Source: Pseudomonas caspiana
GTDB taxonomy: Bacteria > Pseudomonadota > Gammaproteobacteria > Pseudomonadales > Pseudomonadaceae
Assembly: GCF_002158995.1 (NCBI RefSeq)
Contig: NZ_LOHF01000001.1
Span: forward strand, 1 to 64,000
Direction: 5' to 3'
Length of the DNA stretch: 64,000 bases
Shown here: positions 8,774-17,165 of the stretch, piece after piece
Layout: each line of letters begins with the position of its first letter
How positions within the stretch are numbered: position 1 is the stretch's first letter
Program-made: the position numbers and the translations under genes
The notes under the pieces: model-generated
What the model saw: the letters and a program-made list of their open reading frames with translations, nothing else
Database searches by the model: none
Told to the model about the DNA's origin: nothing

Positions 8774-9781
8774 CTACGGCGCTTTGGAAACCAGCAACTC
8801 CGCACTGCCCAACGGGTGGCTCTTTGCATCGAAAAAGCTCAATTCGGTACCCAGATCACCCAGCAACTCAATGTAATGCCGCTTCTGAAACTCGATGAAC
8901 GCAGCGCTGCGTGGCAGGACCGAAATCGCGATTCGCTTAGGCCGAGCCTGGCGGATAGCGGCGACGATATGCGCGTCCTGCTTGCCCAGTGCATGACCGA
9001 AAATGCACAGCGCGTCAGCATGTTGCGCCAGTTGCCCATGACAGAACGACAGGTAATCCGAAGTCCGGACAAGCTTCATCTTTTCGGCGCTGCTGCCTTC
9101 GCTGATAAACAGCGGCACATCGTCCAGTGCATTGATAGCGAAGCTGCCCAGCAGCGAGCTTTCCGATGACAACAGCTTGCGTACCGTGCCATCGAGGTTT
9201 TTCACCAGATGCATGCCGCCGTGCAGATACAGCACACGGGTCGCGTTGGTCTTGACAGAATGCAGATTGAACGTCGCCTCATCGTTGAACAAATCGTCAA
9301 AGTGCTCCGGCGCGTGCATGACAGCCCAATAAGCGAGCAGGTCGTAGTTGCTTGAGTAGACGCTGGTGTAAAGCTGAAGCTCCGAGTTCAGCCGGGCGAG
9401 GGTATTGGCCTCGATCAGCTTCCACGGAATATGCACCGAACGGATCGCGTGGATCAGCGCTTCCTTGATGGCGAAGTAACGGTTGCGTGGCGACGACGAG
9501 CTGATGGTCAACGCAGCATTGACCCGCATTGCTGATTTCAGCGCAGCCAGCACGGGCTCGAAATTGTGTGTATCCATGGCGCTGAACACGGCCAGTTCAG
9601 TGCGGCTCATCGGGTTGCTGCGCGTGGTCTGGGACAGGTCGAACAGCGAGTCGTAAGCGAAGTTCTTCCAGACCGCCAGACTCGCACCGTTGCCCATCAA
9701 TAACCCCCAGCTTTCGTCGTGGGCATTTCTCAGGTCGTTCCAGTCAGCCAGTCCGGCATCAATTTCGGTCAATTGCATCAT
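8774..9781 (-). CDS. DUF4917 (SIR2-like) protein
   Basis: A 335-residue soluble protein with the look of DUF4917, a family related to SIR2-type NAD-binding folds. Near the N-terminus WGLLMGNGASLAVWKNF (about residues 25-41) resembles the glycine-rich NAD loop. VLYLHGGMHLV (about 188-198) resembles the SIR2-like LHG motif, and ALCIFGHALGKQDAHIV (about 257-273) the following strand-loop. No membrane segment. Function unknown: it could be an NAD-handling or nucleotide-hydrolysing enzyme, and some SIR2-like proteins act in phage defence, but no partner gene lies beside it. Convergent with nitH; divergent from the GntR gene. Confidence 0.7.
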   Translation of the reverse strand: MMQLTEIDAGLADWNDLRNAHDESWGLLMGNGASLAVWKNFAYDSLFDLSQTTRSNPMSRTELAVFSAMDTHNFEPVLAALKSAMRVNAALTISSSSPRNRYFAIKEALIHAIRSVHIPWKLIEANTLARLNSELQLYTSVYSSNYDLLAYWAVMHAPEHFDDLFNDEATFNLHSVKTNATRVLYLHGGMHLVKNLDGTVRKLLSSESSLLGSFAINALDDVPLFISEGSSAEKMKLVRTSDYLSFCHGQLAQHADALCIFGHALGKQDAHIVAAIRQARPKRIAISVLPRSAAFIEFQKRHYIELLGDLGTELSFFDAKSHPLGSAELLVSKAP

Positions 9782-9950
9782 CTCGCTTCACTACACATTT
9801 AAAGATCGCCCTCTGCAGAAGCAGCAAAGGCTAAAAGCTGATCATCTTATAGAACGGGACGAAAAAATGTCGTCTGGTTACCTTGACGACCCTGGATATC
9901 GCGACAATACTTCGCCTTGCATTCATATAGATGACTAGATAAATAAAAAT

Positions 9951-10682
9951 ATGAACAGATTATCCAGTGACGAACGTTTACCCCTCTATCAACGTCTGCG
10001 CGACCAGTTAGCCGAGCAGATTGCCAACAATCGCTGGCGTCCGGGCGAGGCGATTCCTACCGAAGCTGCACTGTCCAGCGAGTATTGCCTGTCCACCGGC
10101 ACGGTGCGCAAAGCCATCGACATGCTGGTTGCCGACAATATTCTTGAGCGTCAGCAAGGCCGTGGCACGTTTATCCGTCGTCCGCAGTTTGAGTCTTCGT
10201 TGTTCCGATTCTTCCGCTTCCAGACCGCTTCGGGTGCCCGGCAGGTGCCGGAAAGCCGGATTCTGTCGATTGAACCCATGATTGCACCGTCGGCGGTCAG
10301 TCAGGCACTTGGCCTGATTCCGGACGCGCCGGTGATTCGTATGGTGCGTCTGCGTTTGCTCGATGCGCAGCCGGTGCTGGCCGAAGAAATCTGGCTGCCT
10401 CGGGTTCAGTTTCAGGCCTTGCTCGACAACGACCTTCAGCGCCAGGGGCCGTTGCTCTACCCGATCTATGAAGCGTTGTGCGGTCAAGTGGTCGCTTACG
10501 CCGAAGAAAGCCTGACGGCAGAAGCGGTCAGCGACGTGCATGCGCGTCTGTTGCAGATTCCGGTCAACAGCCCGGTGGTGGTGATTGAACGTCTGGCGCG
10601 TAACTACGCCGGGGAACCTCTGGAGTGGCGCCGCTCGCGTGGGCACGCCAGTCATTTCCGTTACAGCGTGGAAATCCGCTGA
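9951..10682 (+). CDS. GntR-family regulator with UTRA domain (HutC type)
   Basis: A 243-residue repressor-like protein. The N-terminal winged helix is clear (LYQRLRDQLAEQI, then ALSSEYCLSTGTVRKAIDML and RQQGRGTFI, about residues 10-75). It is followed by a UTRA effector domain (about 95-240; PVIRMVRLRL, EEIWLP, VVIERLARNYAGEPLEWRRSRG) that usually binds a small carbon source. It lies upstream of and in line with an MFS transporter and an amidohydrolase, so it probably controls them in response to their substrate. No convincing Shine-Dalgarno precedes ATG 9951; the upstream bases are AT-rich (GATAAATAAAAAT). Confidence 0.88.
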   Translation: MNRLSSDERLPLYQRLRDQLAEQIANNRWRPGEAIPTEAALSSEYCLSTGTVRKAIDMLVADNILERQQGRGTFIRRPQFESSLFRFFRFQTASGARQVPESRILSIEPMIAPSAVSQALGLIPDAPVIRMVRLRLLDAQPVLAEEIWLPRVQFQALLDNDLQRQGPLLYPIYEALCGQVVAYAEESLTAEAVSDVHARLLQIPVNSPVVVIERLARNYAGEPLEWRRSRGHASHFRYSVEIR

Positions 10683-10744
10683 CGGTTCGTCCGCAGCTTT
10701 TTATAAAACAACCGCAATTGCCTGGATTGAAACGGATGCACAGG

Positions 10745-10780
10745 TGGGAGCGAATTCATTCGCCAATGAATTCGCTCCCA
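10745..10780. repeat. Perfect 16-bp hairpin between gntR and MFS genes
   Basis: TGGGAGCGAATTCATT and its exact complement flank the 4-base loop CGCC. The ends resemble the GTGGGAGC REP family. It lies 49 bp upstream of the MFS gene and may separate regulator and transporter transcripts; it has no T-run. Confidence 0.8.
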
Positions 10781-10829
10781 TATGACCCATGCAGCGTCGC
10801 CGGGTAACCCCTTTTAAGGACAAAAAACC

Positions 10830-12119
10830 ATGTTCAGTTGGTATCGCCAAGTCACTCCTCGTGAGCGCAAAACGTTTTGGGCCTGCTTTGGTGGCTGGTC
10901 ACTGGATGCGCTGGAAGTACAGATGTTCGGTCTGGCGATTCCCGCGCTGATTGCCGCGTTTGCCCTGACCAAGGGCGATGCCGGGTTAATCAGCGGCGTG
11001 ACGCTGGTGACGTCGGCGCTGGGCGGCTGGGTTGGCGGTACGCTGTCGGATCGTTACGGTCGGGTACGCACTCTGCAGTGGATGATTCTCTGGTTCTCGT
11101 TTTTCACGTTTCTGTCGGCATTCGTCACCGGCTTTAACCAGCTGTTGATCGTCAAGGCGCTGCAAGGCTTCGGCATCGGCGGCGAGTGGGCGGCCGGTGC
11201 GGTGCTGATGGCAGAAACCATCCAGTCCAAATATCGCGGCAAGGTGATGGGCACTGTGCAGAGCGCCTGGGCGGTAGGTTGGGGTCTGGCCGTTCTTGTC
11301 TTCACCCTGATTTATTCGCTGGTACCGCAGGATATTGCCTGGCGGGCGATGTTCCTCGTGGGTCTGCTGCCATCCCTGCTGATCATCTGGGTACGCCGTA
11401 ACGTTGAAGAGCCGGACAGCTTCCAGCGTCAGCAAAAAGACAAGACCACGCCGAAAAGCTTCTTCAAATCCATGGCCGGTATCTTCCGTCCTGAACTGCT
11501 GCGGGTAACCCTGCTTGGCGGCATCCTCGGTCTGGGGGCTCACGGTGGTTACCACGCGGTGATGACCTGGTTGCCGACGTTCCTGAAAACCGAGCGCAAC
11601 CTGTCGGTGTTGAACTCCGGCGGTTATCTGGCGGTGATCATCGTTGCGTTCTGGTGTGGTTGCGTTGCCAGTGGCTTCCTGATTGACCGTATCGGTCGCC
11701 GCATGAACATCCTGCTGTTCGCCATCTGCTGCGTGGTGACGGTGCAGTGCTATGTGTTTATGCCGCTGACCAACACGCAAATGCTGTTCCTCGGCTTCCC
11801 GCTGGGCTTCTTTGCCGCCGGTATTCCGGCCAGCCTCGGTTCGTTCTTCAACGAGCTTTACCCGGCAGATGTGCGCGGTGCAGGGGTGGGCTTTTGCTAC
11901 AACTTCGGCCGTGTGCTGTCGGCAGTGTTCCCGTTCATGGTCGGTCACATGAGCGAGTCCATGTCGTTGGGCACCGCCATCGGCATCGATGCCGGTATCG
12001 CCTACGGCGTGGCAGTGATCGCCGCGCTTTGCCTGCCCGAAACCCGTGGCCGCAGTCTGGAAGCGACCACGCCTGAAACTGATGCGACTCAAGGACGTGA
12101 AGCGCCACAGCAAGCCTGA
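10830..12119 (+). CDS. MFS transporter, aromatic/carboxylic acid:H+ symporter-like
   Basis: A 429-residue inner-membrane transporter with twelve predicted helices. The MFS loop 2-3 signature is present as GGTLSDRYGRVRTLQ (about residues 69-83), and the internal repeat appears as FLIDRIGRRMN in the second half. The GIGGEWAAGAVLMAE segment (about 114-128) is typical of the sugar/aromatic-acid symporter (AAHS, sialate) branch. AAGGAC precedes the ATG. It lies between a UTRA regulator and a PDC-hydrolase-like amidohydrolase, so import of an aromatic-derived lactone or acid is plausible. The substrate cannot be read from the sequence. Confidence 0.88.
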   Translation: MFSWYRQVTPRERKTFWACFGGWSLDALEVQMFGLAIPALIAAFALTKGDAGLISGVTLVTSALGGWVGGTLSDRYGRVRTLQWMILWFSFFTFLSAFVTGFNQLLIVKALQGFGIGGEWAAGAVLMAETIQSKYRGKVMGTVQSAWAVGWGLAVLVFTLIYSLVPQDIAWRAMFLVGLLPSLLIIWVRRNVEEPDSFQRQQKDKTTPKSFFKSMAGIFRPELLRVTLLGGILGLGAHGGYHAVMTWLPTFLKTERNLSVLNSGGYLAVIIVAFWCGCVASGFLIDRIGRRMNILLFAICCVVTVQCYVFMPLTNTQMLFLGFPLGFFAAGIPASLGSFFNELYPADVRGAGVGFCYNFGRVLSAVFPFMVGHMSESMSLGTAIGIDAGIAYGVAVIAALCLPETRGRSLEATTPETDATQGREAPQQA

Positions 12120-12201
12120 CCTGATGTTTGATTCAGCGTCTGGTTTGCAGTAGATCCACGCGCGGTGCGTATGCACCGCGCCTCCTTGATAGATGAGCTC
12201 C

Positions 12202-13041
12202 ATGCCTGATTCCAGTACCTTCCCGATCATCGGTATCGATGGCCACGCCCATGTGTTCAGCCGTGATCTGAGCCTGACGGCAGGTCGCCGTTATACGCCC
12301 GACTATGACGCCACCCTTGAGGCTTATCTGCAGCAACTCCGTGACAACGGTCTGAGCCACGGCGTGCTGGTGCAACCGAGCTTTCTCGGCACTGACAATA
12401 AATATCTGCTGGACGCGCTGGCCAGAGCGCCCGAGCAACTGCGTGGGGTGGCGGTGGTTGACAGTGACATCAGCCGCGAAGAGCTGCGGCAGATGGACGA
12501 GCAGGGCATCGTCGGCATTCGTCTGAACCTGATGGGCAAGCCTTTACCTGACTTCACCGAGCCGGCCTGGAAGCTTCTTCTTGATGAAGTATCAGCGCTG
12601 GGCTGGCACGTGGAATTGCATCGCGGTGTAGAAGATATTCCAACCTTGATTCGGGGCCTGATGCCATTTGGCTGCAAGATCGTAGTGGATCACTTTGGCC
12701 GCCCTGACGCGCTGCTCGGAATTGATCATCCGGCATTTCAGGCCTTGCTGGAATGTGGTTTGAGCGGGCGGGTATGGGTCAAGGTTTCGGCTATTTACCG
12801 TCTGGGTGGCAGCGCTGAGCAAAACGCCGGTTTTGCCAGGGCGGCCATGCCTTTGCTGATCAAGTGCTTCGGTCTGAATCGTCTGGTATGGGGCAGTGAC
12901 TGGCCGCATACGCAGCATGAGAGTGAGGTTGATTTCGCTCGGGTCATTGGCCAGTTGCAGGGGCTTGGATGTTCCGGCGCTGAACTTCGTGGCTTGATGG
13001 TCGAGGCGCCGCGGGTGCTGTTTGGCTTTCAAGTGCCTTGA
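12202..13041 (+). CDS. Amidohydrolase family protein (2-pyrone-4,6-dicarboxylate hydrolase-like)
   Basis: A TIM-barrel metal-dependent hydrolase of about 279 residues. The HxH metal motif GIDGHAHVF is near residue 15; IRLNLMG, WHVELHRG, IVVDHFGRPD and LVWGSDWPHTQHE follow at the expected positions, matching the LigI/4-sulfomuconolactonase branch that opens lactones. ATG 12202 is preferred (GAG a few bases upstream); ATG 12193, three codons earlier, is possible. The context of regulator, transporter and hydrolase suggests a short catabolic cassette feeding an opened lactone into central metabolism. The true substrate is unknown. Confidence 0.87.
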   Translation: MPDSSTFPIIGIDGHAHVFSRDLSLTAGRRYTPDYDATLEAYLQQLRDNGLSHGVLVQPSFLGTDNKYLLDALARAPEQLRGVAVVDSDISREELRQMDEQGIVGIRLNLMGKPLPDFTEPAWKLLLDEVSALGWHVELHRGVEDIPTLIRGLMPFGCKIVVDHFGRPDALLGIDHPAFQALLECGLSGRVWVKVSAIYRLGGSAEQNAGFARAAMPLLIKCFGLNRLVWGSDWPHTQHESEVDFARVIGQLQGLGCSGAELRGLMVEAPRVLFGFQVP

Positions 13042-13061
13042 AATGAAATCGTGAATGACCC

Positions 13062-13142
13062 GCAGGAGCTGCCGAAGGCTGCGATAGCGTCCTGCCTGAA
13101 TAACCGCCATCGCGGCCTCGCGGTGCTCGTGCGCTCCTACAG
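13062..13142. repeat. Hybrid REP-like repeat
   Basis: The left arm is of the GAGCTGCCGAAGGCTGCGATAGCG type, while the right arm is of the GCCATCGCGGCCTCGCGGTG type ending GCTCCTACAG. The two families are therefore joined in one element. Confidence 0.75.
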
Positions 13143-13178
13143 GGTTCATTCATTATCTGTACCTGAAAGAATCGCCCC

Positions 13179-13211
13179 GGTGTCCGTGACACCACGCTGT
13201 CGCGCAGCAAA
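13179..13211. repeat. GGTGTC-GACACC hairpin plus CGCTGTCGCGCAGCAAA module
   Basis: GGTGTC-CGT-GACACC is a perfect small hairpin followed by a 17-bp sequence identical to 8520-8536. A REP repeat starts 8 bp downstream at 13220. Confidence 0.7.
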
Positions 13212-13219
13212 CATGGGAT

Positions 13220-13301
13220 CTGTAGGAGCTGCCGAAGGCTGCGATAGCGTCCCGCCTGACTACCGCCATCGCGGCGTCGCGGTGCTCGTGCGCTCCTACA
13301 G
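13220..13301. repeat. Second hybrid REP-like repeat
   Basis: Nearly the same as 13062-13142: CTGTAGGAGCTGCCGAAGG at the left, GCGGTGCTCGTGCGCTCC at the right. The two copies lie in tandem between convergent genes. Confidence 0.8.
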
Positions 13302-13331
13302 TTCTAACTTGACTGTTGTTATTGCGCGCAG

Positions 13332-14723
13332 TCACACCAACGCTACAGTCTGCCGACATTCCAGAGTCAACCTCGCACCACCCAGCGGGCTGGTCCCGAT
13401 GTGCAGGGTGAAACCATGCAGGTTGACGATCGCCGCAACGATTGACAGTCCGAGGCCAAAGCCGTGTTTCTGGGTGCTGCCTTCGCTGCGGTAAAAGCGC
13501 TGGAACACTGCCTGGCGTTCGGCTTCCGGGATGCCGGGGCCGGAATCCTGAACTTCAAGACAGGTGCTGTCGCCATCCGCCCTTGCGCTCAGGATCACAC
13601 TGCCATTGGGCGGGGTGAATTTGATCGAGTTGCTGAGCAGATTGGCCAACGCTTCGAAGAGCAGGGCGCGATCACCCAGTAGCGGGGGCAGTGGATCTTC
13701 CACACGCAGGTACAGGCTGACGCCACCTTCCTCGGCCAGCGGCAGGTAAAAATCATGGACCTCTTGCAGCAACTCGCCAGGATCGACTTCGACAAACGCC
13801 GAGCGGCGCTGGTGGTCCTCTATTTCCGAGATGCGCAGCAAGCCGCGAAAGCGCGCCATCAGCGTATCTGCCTCGGCAATCACTTGACCCATTTGTGTCG
13901 CAACCAACGAGCCTTCCGGTGATTGTTGCTGGATGCGATACAACTGCGCCCGCAAGCGGGTCAGCGGTGTGCGCAGATCATGGGCGATGCTGTCGCAGAC
14001 CCCTTTGACCTCGTTCATCAGTTTTTCGATGCGATCGAGCATGGCGTTGACGATGACCGCCAGCATGTCCAGTTCATCACGGCGCGCCGACACCGGAAGA
14101 CGGCGACCCAGATCGCCGGCGACGATTGTCTCTGCACTGGCCTGAATATCGCGAATGCGTTGCAGCGGCCGGCGGCTTAGCAAATGCCAGCCAGCAATGC
14201 CGGGAATAATCGTCAGTGACAGTCCCCAGAGCAGGGCGCGCAGAATCAGGGTGGTCACAGCGAACAGCGAACCGTTGTCCCGCACCAGCACCAGCCAGTG
14301 CCCGTCGCGAGTCTGACTGGCCACCGCATCACAAGTGTCCTGCGGCATGTGCGGATCTTCGGAGTCGACGCAGTTGCTCAGCTGGTGGATCTTGCCGTCC
14401 AGTGGCAGGCTGGCCGGAACCGTTTTTATCGGGCCATTGAGCGGGCGCAGTTCCGCGTCGAACAGGCCGTAGGCATCCACGGCGCGCATGTCGAAGGTCA
14501 TGCTGGAGGTCAGCGCCTCGATCAACTGCTCACCTTCAAAGCGGGCAAACAGTTGCTGGCGTTGCATGAGGGAGTGGCGGGCGAGGTTTTCCAGGTAGCT
14601 GCTGACTTCCCAGTACACCACGCCGATCAGTGTGCAGCTCCAGGCCACGAACAGAAAACTGTACAGCGCCAGCAAGCGACTGGTAGAGGAACGCCAGCCT
14701 TTAGACGGGTTCAGCAATGACAT
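13332..14723 (-). CDS. Sensor histidine kinase with HAMP domain
   Basis: A 463-residue inner-membrane kinase. Helix 1 is at about residues 17-40 and helix 2 at about 155-182, enclosing a periplasmic sensor of about 115 residues with two cysteines (118 and 131) that could form a disulfide. HAMP follows, then the H-box SIAHDLRTPLTR with His248, the N-box LANLLSNSIKFTPP, and G boxes DSGPGIP and GFGLGLSI. It overlaps the response regulator gene by 23 bp, so the pair is co-translated. It resembles QseC/PmrB-type kinases in layout, but the stimulus cannot be inferred. Confidence 0.92.
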   Translation of the reverse strand: MSLLNPSKGWRSSTSRLLALYSFLFVAWSCTLIGVVYWEVSSYLENLARHSLMQRQQLFARFEGEQLIEALTSSMTFDMRAVDAYGLFDAELRPLNGPIKTVPASLPLDGKIHQLSNCVDSEDPHMPQDTCDAVASQTRDGHWLVLVRDNGSLFAVTTLILRALLWGLSLTIIPGIAGWHLLSRRPLQRIRDIQASAETIVAGDLGRRLPVSARRDELDMLAVIVNAMLDRIEKLMNEVKGVCDSIAHDLRTPLTRLRAQLYRIQQQSPEGSLVATQMGQVIAEADTLMARFRGLLRISEIEDHQRRSAFVEVDPGELLQEVHDFYLPLAEEGGVSLYLRVEDPLPPLLGDRALLFEALANLLSNSIKFTPPNGSVILSARADGDSTCLEVQDSGPGIPEAERQAVFQRFYRSEGSTQKHGFGLGLSIVAAIVNLHGFTLHIGTSPLGGARLTLECRQTVALV

Positions 14724-15384
14724 AACCCGAGCCTCGCACGGTTCGAATCAATGGGGTCATGCCGGGTGGATCGATTTTTTTCCGCAAACGACCAATGTGT
14801 ACGTCGATCAGGTTGGTGCCGGGATCGAAGTGATAACCCCAGACTTCCTCGAAAATCATCATGCGAGTGATGATCTGCCCGCTGTTACGCATCAGGAATT
14901 CCAGCAGTTTGTATTCGGTGGGCAGCAGACTCAGTGGCTGTTGACCGCGGCTGGCTTCGCGCTTGATCAGGTTAAGCTCCAGATCGGCGACCCGCAGAAT
15001 GGTTTCCGCAGCGGCCACCGGGTTGCGGCGGCGTAACAGGACTTCAACGCGGGCCGCCATCTCGTCGGAGGCAAAGGGCTTGGCCAGATAGTCATCGCCA
15101 CCGGCACGCAGGCCACGTACGCGTTCGTCGACATCGGACAAGGCGCTGATCATCAGGATTGGCGTGAAAATACCCTGAGCGCGCAAGGTGGTGACGATGG
15201 CCAGGCCGTCCACTTCGGGCAGCATGCGGTCCAGGGTGATCAGGTCGTAGTCGCCGCTCACCGCACGGGCAAGGCCTTCACGGCCGTTATCGACCCAGTC
15301 CACCTCCAGGCCATGGTTGCTCAACTCCGCGACGATTTCCTGGGCGGTCACGGCATCGTCTTCGATGGTCAAAATTCGGGTCAT
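14701..15384 (-). CDS. OmpR-family response regulator
   Basis: A 227-residue regulator. Receiver domain: acidic pair Asp9-Asp10, phosphoacceptor Asp52 in LITLDRMLPEVDG, and Lys102 in LAKPF. The C-terminal winged helix has the usual RLRKKIDPPG and VRGSGYVI motifs. First gene of the two-gene operon with the histidine kinase downstream. A specific pathway (metal, cationic peptide, quorum signal) is not evident from the neighbours. Confidence 0.93.
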   Translation of the reverse strand: MTRILTIEDDAVTAQEIVAELSNHGLEVDWVDNGREGLARAVSGDYDLITLDRMLPEVDGLAIVTTLRAQGIFTPILMISALSDVDERVRGLRAGGDDYLAKPFASDEMAARVEVLLRRRNPVAAAETILRVADLELNLIKREASRGQQPLSLLPTEYKLLEFLMRNSGQIITRMMIFEEVWGYHFDPGTNLIDVHIGRLRKKIDPPGMTPLIRTVRGSGYVIAEPV

Positions 15385-15493
15385 CTTGCCTGCCTGAAGG
15401 GATTACAGCCAAAAACCTATTCTCGCTGATGTGACCTGAACAGTTTCTGAAAGAAATTTCATCTGGCATTTGGCCTGAGTTGAAATGCGATTT

Positions 15494-15543
15494 CCCTTGT
15501 GGAAGCGACTGGGAGGCATCCCGACTTGCCCGCTCCCACAGGG
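15494..15543. repeat. Degenerate REP-like hairpin
   Basis: CCCTTGTGGAAGCG pairs roughly with CGCTCCCACAGGG around a short GC-rich centre. It lies just after the FNT channel gene and ahead of the response regulator. Confidence 0.5.
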
Positions 15544-15557
15544 GATATCACTTCAAT

Positions 15558-16484
15558 TCAGGTCGTTTTTTCGACGGCAGCTGCCTGCTCTTCTTCCTTC
15601 AAGCGCTTCTTCTCTTCGATTTTCTTCAAGCGGTCCCGCTCCAGCTTGGCCGTTGTGTCTTTCTCGCTGCGGATCTGCGCATGGCTGAGAATGGCGAAGA
15701 TGAAGCTGCCACCAATGATGTTGCCGCCCAGTGTCGGTGCGGCGAATACCAGCCAGAAGTCACTCCAGGACAACTCGCCGGCAAACACCAGATACGAAGC
15801 CTCGGCCGAACCGACCACGATATGGGTGAAATCGCCGAGGGCCATCAGGTAAGTGATCAGCACGATGATCCAGATCTTCGCGGCTTCCATGGAAGCAATC
15901 ATCCAGACCATGGTGGCGATCATCCAGCCGGACACGATGCCTTTGGAAAACATGTGAATGACGTCGTTTTCCATCACCTTGCGGCCGATTTCCAGAAACG
16001 CCTTGTCAGTCTGACTATCGAAAATCGGCAAATTCAACATCACATAAGCCACCAGCAGCGTGCCGCACAGGTTGCCGAACAGCACCACGCCCCATAAACG
16101 CAATAACCGACCTACGTTACTCAAGGTCGGCTTGCTCATGATCGGCAGCACCGCAGTCAACGTGTTTTCGGTGAACAATTGCTGTCGAGCCAGGATGACC
16201 GCGAGAAAACCAGCCGAGTAACCGAGACTGGCGATGACATGGCTGGACTCGACGTCCGGCAGGCGGGACTTGAACAATCCCATGGCCATCAGCGACAAGC
16301 CCATGGTCAAACCTGCGGCCAACGCCGACCACCAGAGCGCTGCAACGCTGCGCTCCAGTTCATGATCGCCCTGAATGCGAATGGTCTCGTGCAGCACCGC
16401 CGCACGGGGAGGCTGGTTCTCGTCGACTTCGCGTTCTTCTTCTGCGGATAACCCGGGGGTTCTGCCTTCTGTTTTGTCTTCCAT
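15558..16484 (-). CDS. Formate/nitrite transporter (FNT) family protein, YfdC-like
   Basis: A 308-residue FNT-type inner-membrane channel. A charged N-terminal extension of about 55 residues precedes six helices (starting AALWWSALAAGLTMGLS), and the last helix is followed by a strongly charged, probably coiled-coil tail (ERDRLKKIEEKKRLKEEE). FNT channels pass small monovalent anions (formate, nitrite, hydrosulfide); the long tails are typical of the E. coli YfdC branch, whose substrate is unknown. AAGGATGTTGT before the ATG is a good ribosome site. Likely a single-gene unit. Confidence 0.87.
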   Translation of the reverse strand: MEDKTEGRTPGLSAEEEREVDENQPPRAAVLHETIRIQGDHELERSVAALWWSALAAGLTMGLSLMAMGLFKSRLPDVESSHVIASLGYSAGFLAVILARQQLFTENTLTAVLPIMSKPTLSNVGRLLRLWGVVLFGNLCGTLLVAYVMLNLPIFDSQTDKAFLEIGRKVMENDVIHMFSKGIVSGWMIATMVWMIASMEAAKIWIIVLITYLMALGDFTHIVVGSAEASYLVFAGELSWSDFWLVFAAPTLGGNIIGGSFIFAILSHAQIRSEKDTTAKLERDRLKKIEEKKRLKEEEQAAAVEKTT

Positions 16485-16624
16485 ACAACATCCTTAAATG
16501 CGAGTGAAGGCGTAGATGTTTTAATGCTGCGCCGGGCTGATGGTTGAGACACAATCCACCGCCGGTCGTTCGCTGGTGAACACCCGGTTCAATCATAAAA
16601 AGCCATCATTAAAAGGAGAGATTC

Positions 16625-17110
16625 GTGACGTTGCAGATTCGTGAAGCTACCAGAGCGGATGCCAAGGTCATTCTGGGCTTCATTACCGAGCTGGCTATCT
16701 ATGAAAAGGCCGAGCATGAAGTACTGGCAGACATCTCTGATATCGAGCGTAGCCTGTTTGACGAAGCGTCTCCGGCAAAGGCATTGATCTGCCTGCTGGA
16801 TGATCAACCGATCGGTTTTGCCGTGTACTTCCTGAGTTATTCCACCTGGCTGGGTCGCAAGGGGCTGTACCTGGAAGACTTGTTCGTTTCACTCGAACAT
16901 CGCGGTATCGGTGCAGGTAAACACCTGTTGCGCCACCTGGCTAAAATTGCCCACGACACAGGCTGCGGTCGTTTCGAATGGAGCGTGCTGGACTGGAATC
17001 AGCCTGCCATCGACTTCTATAAGTCCATCGGCGCGGAGCCGCAGGACGAGTGGGTGCGCTATCGAATGGAAGGGGAAAATCTCAAACGCTTCGCGCTGGG
17101 TGAAGCCTGA
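16625..17110 (+). CDS. GNAT acetyltransferase, diamine (SSAT)-like
   Basis: A 161-residue GNAT protein very like spermidine/spermine acetyltransferases. YLEDLFVSLEHRGIGAGKHLL (about residues 81-101; key RGIGAG loop) binds acetyl-CoA, and WSVLDWNQPAIDFYKSIGA (about 121-139) is the typical SSAT end. It starts with GTG at 16625 after AAAGGAGAGATTC; no in-frame ATG lies near. A polyamine or related amine is the likely acceptor. Single gene, 55 bp before the protease. Confidence 0.85.
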   Translation: MTLQIREATRADAKVILGFITELAIYEKAEHEVLADISDIERSLFDEASPAKALICLLDDQPIGFAVYFLSYSTWLGRKGLYLEDLFVSLEHRGIGAGKHLLRHLAKIAHDTGCGRFEWSVLDWNQPAIDFYKSIGAEPQDEWVRYRMEGENLKRFALGEA

Positions 17111-17165
17111 ACCCTGAAGTGGCGCGGCAGTCAGACTGCTAACGTCACGTCCCCAGGAATGTTCA

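Noticed and set aside
10986..12230. A 414-residue minus-strand open frame opposite the MFS gene
   Set aside because: Composition is a shadow of the transporter; no family motif or ribosome site.
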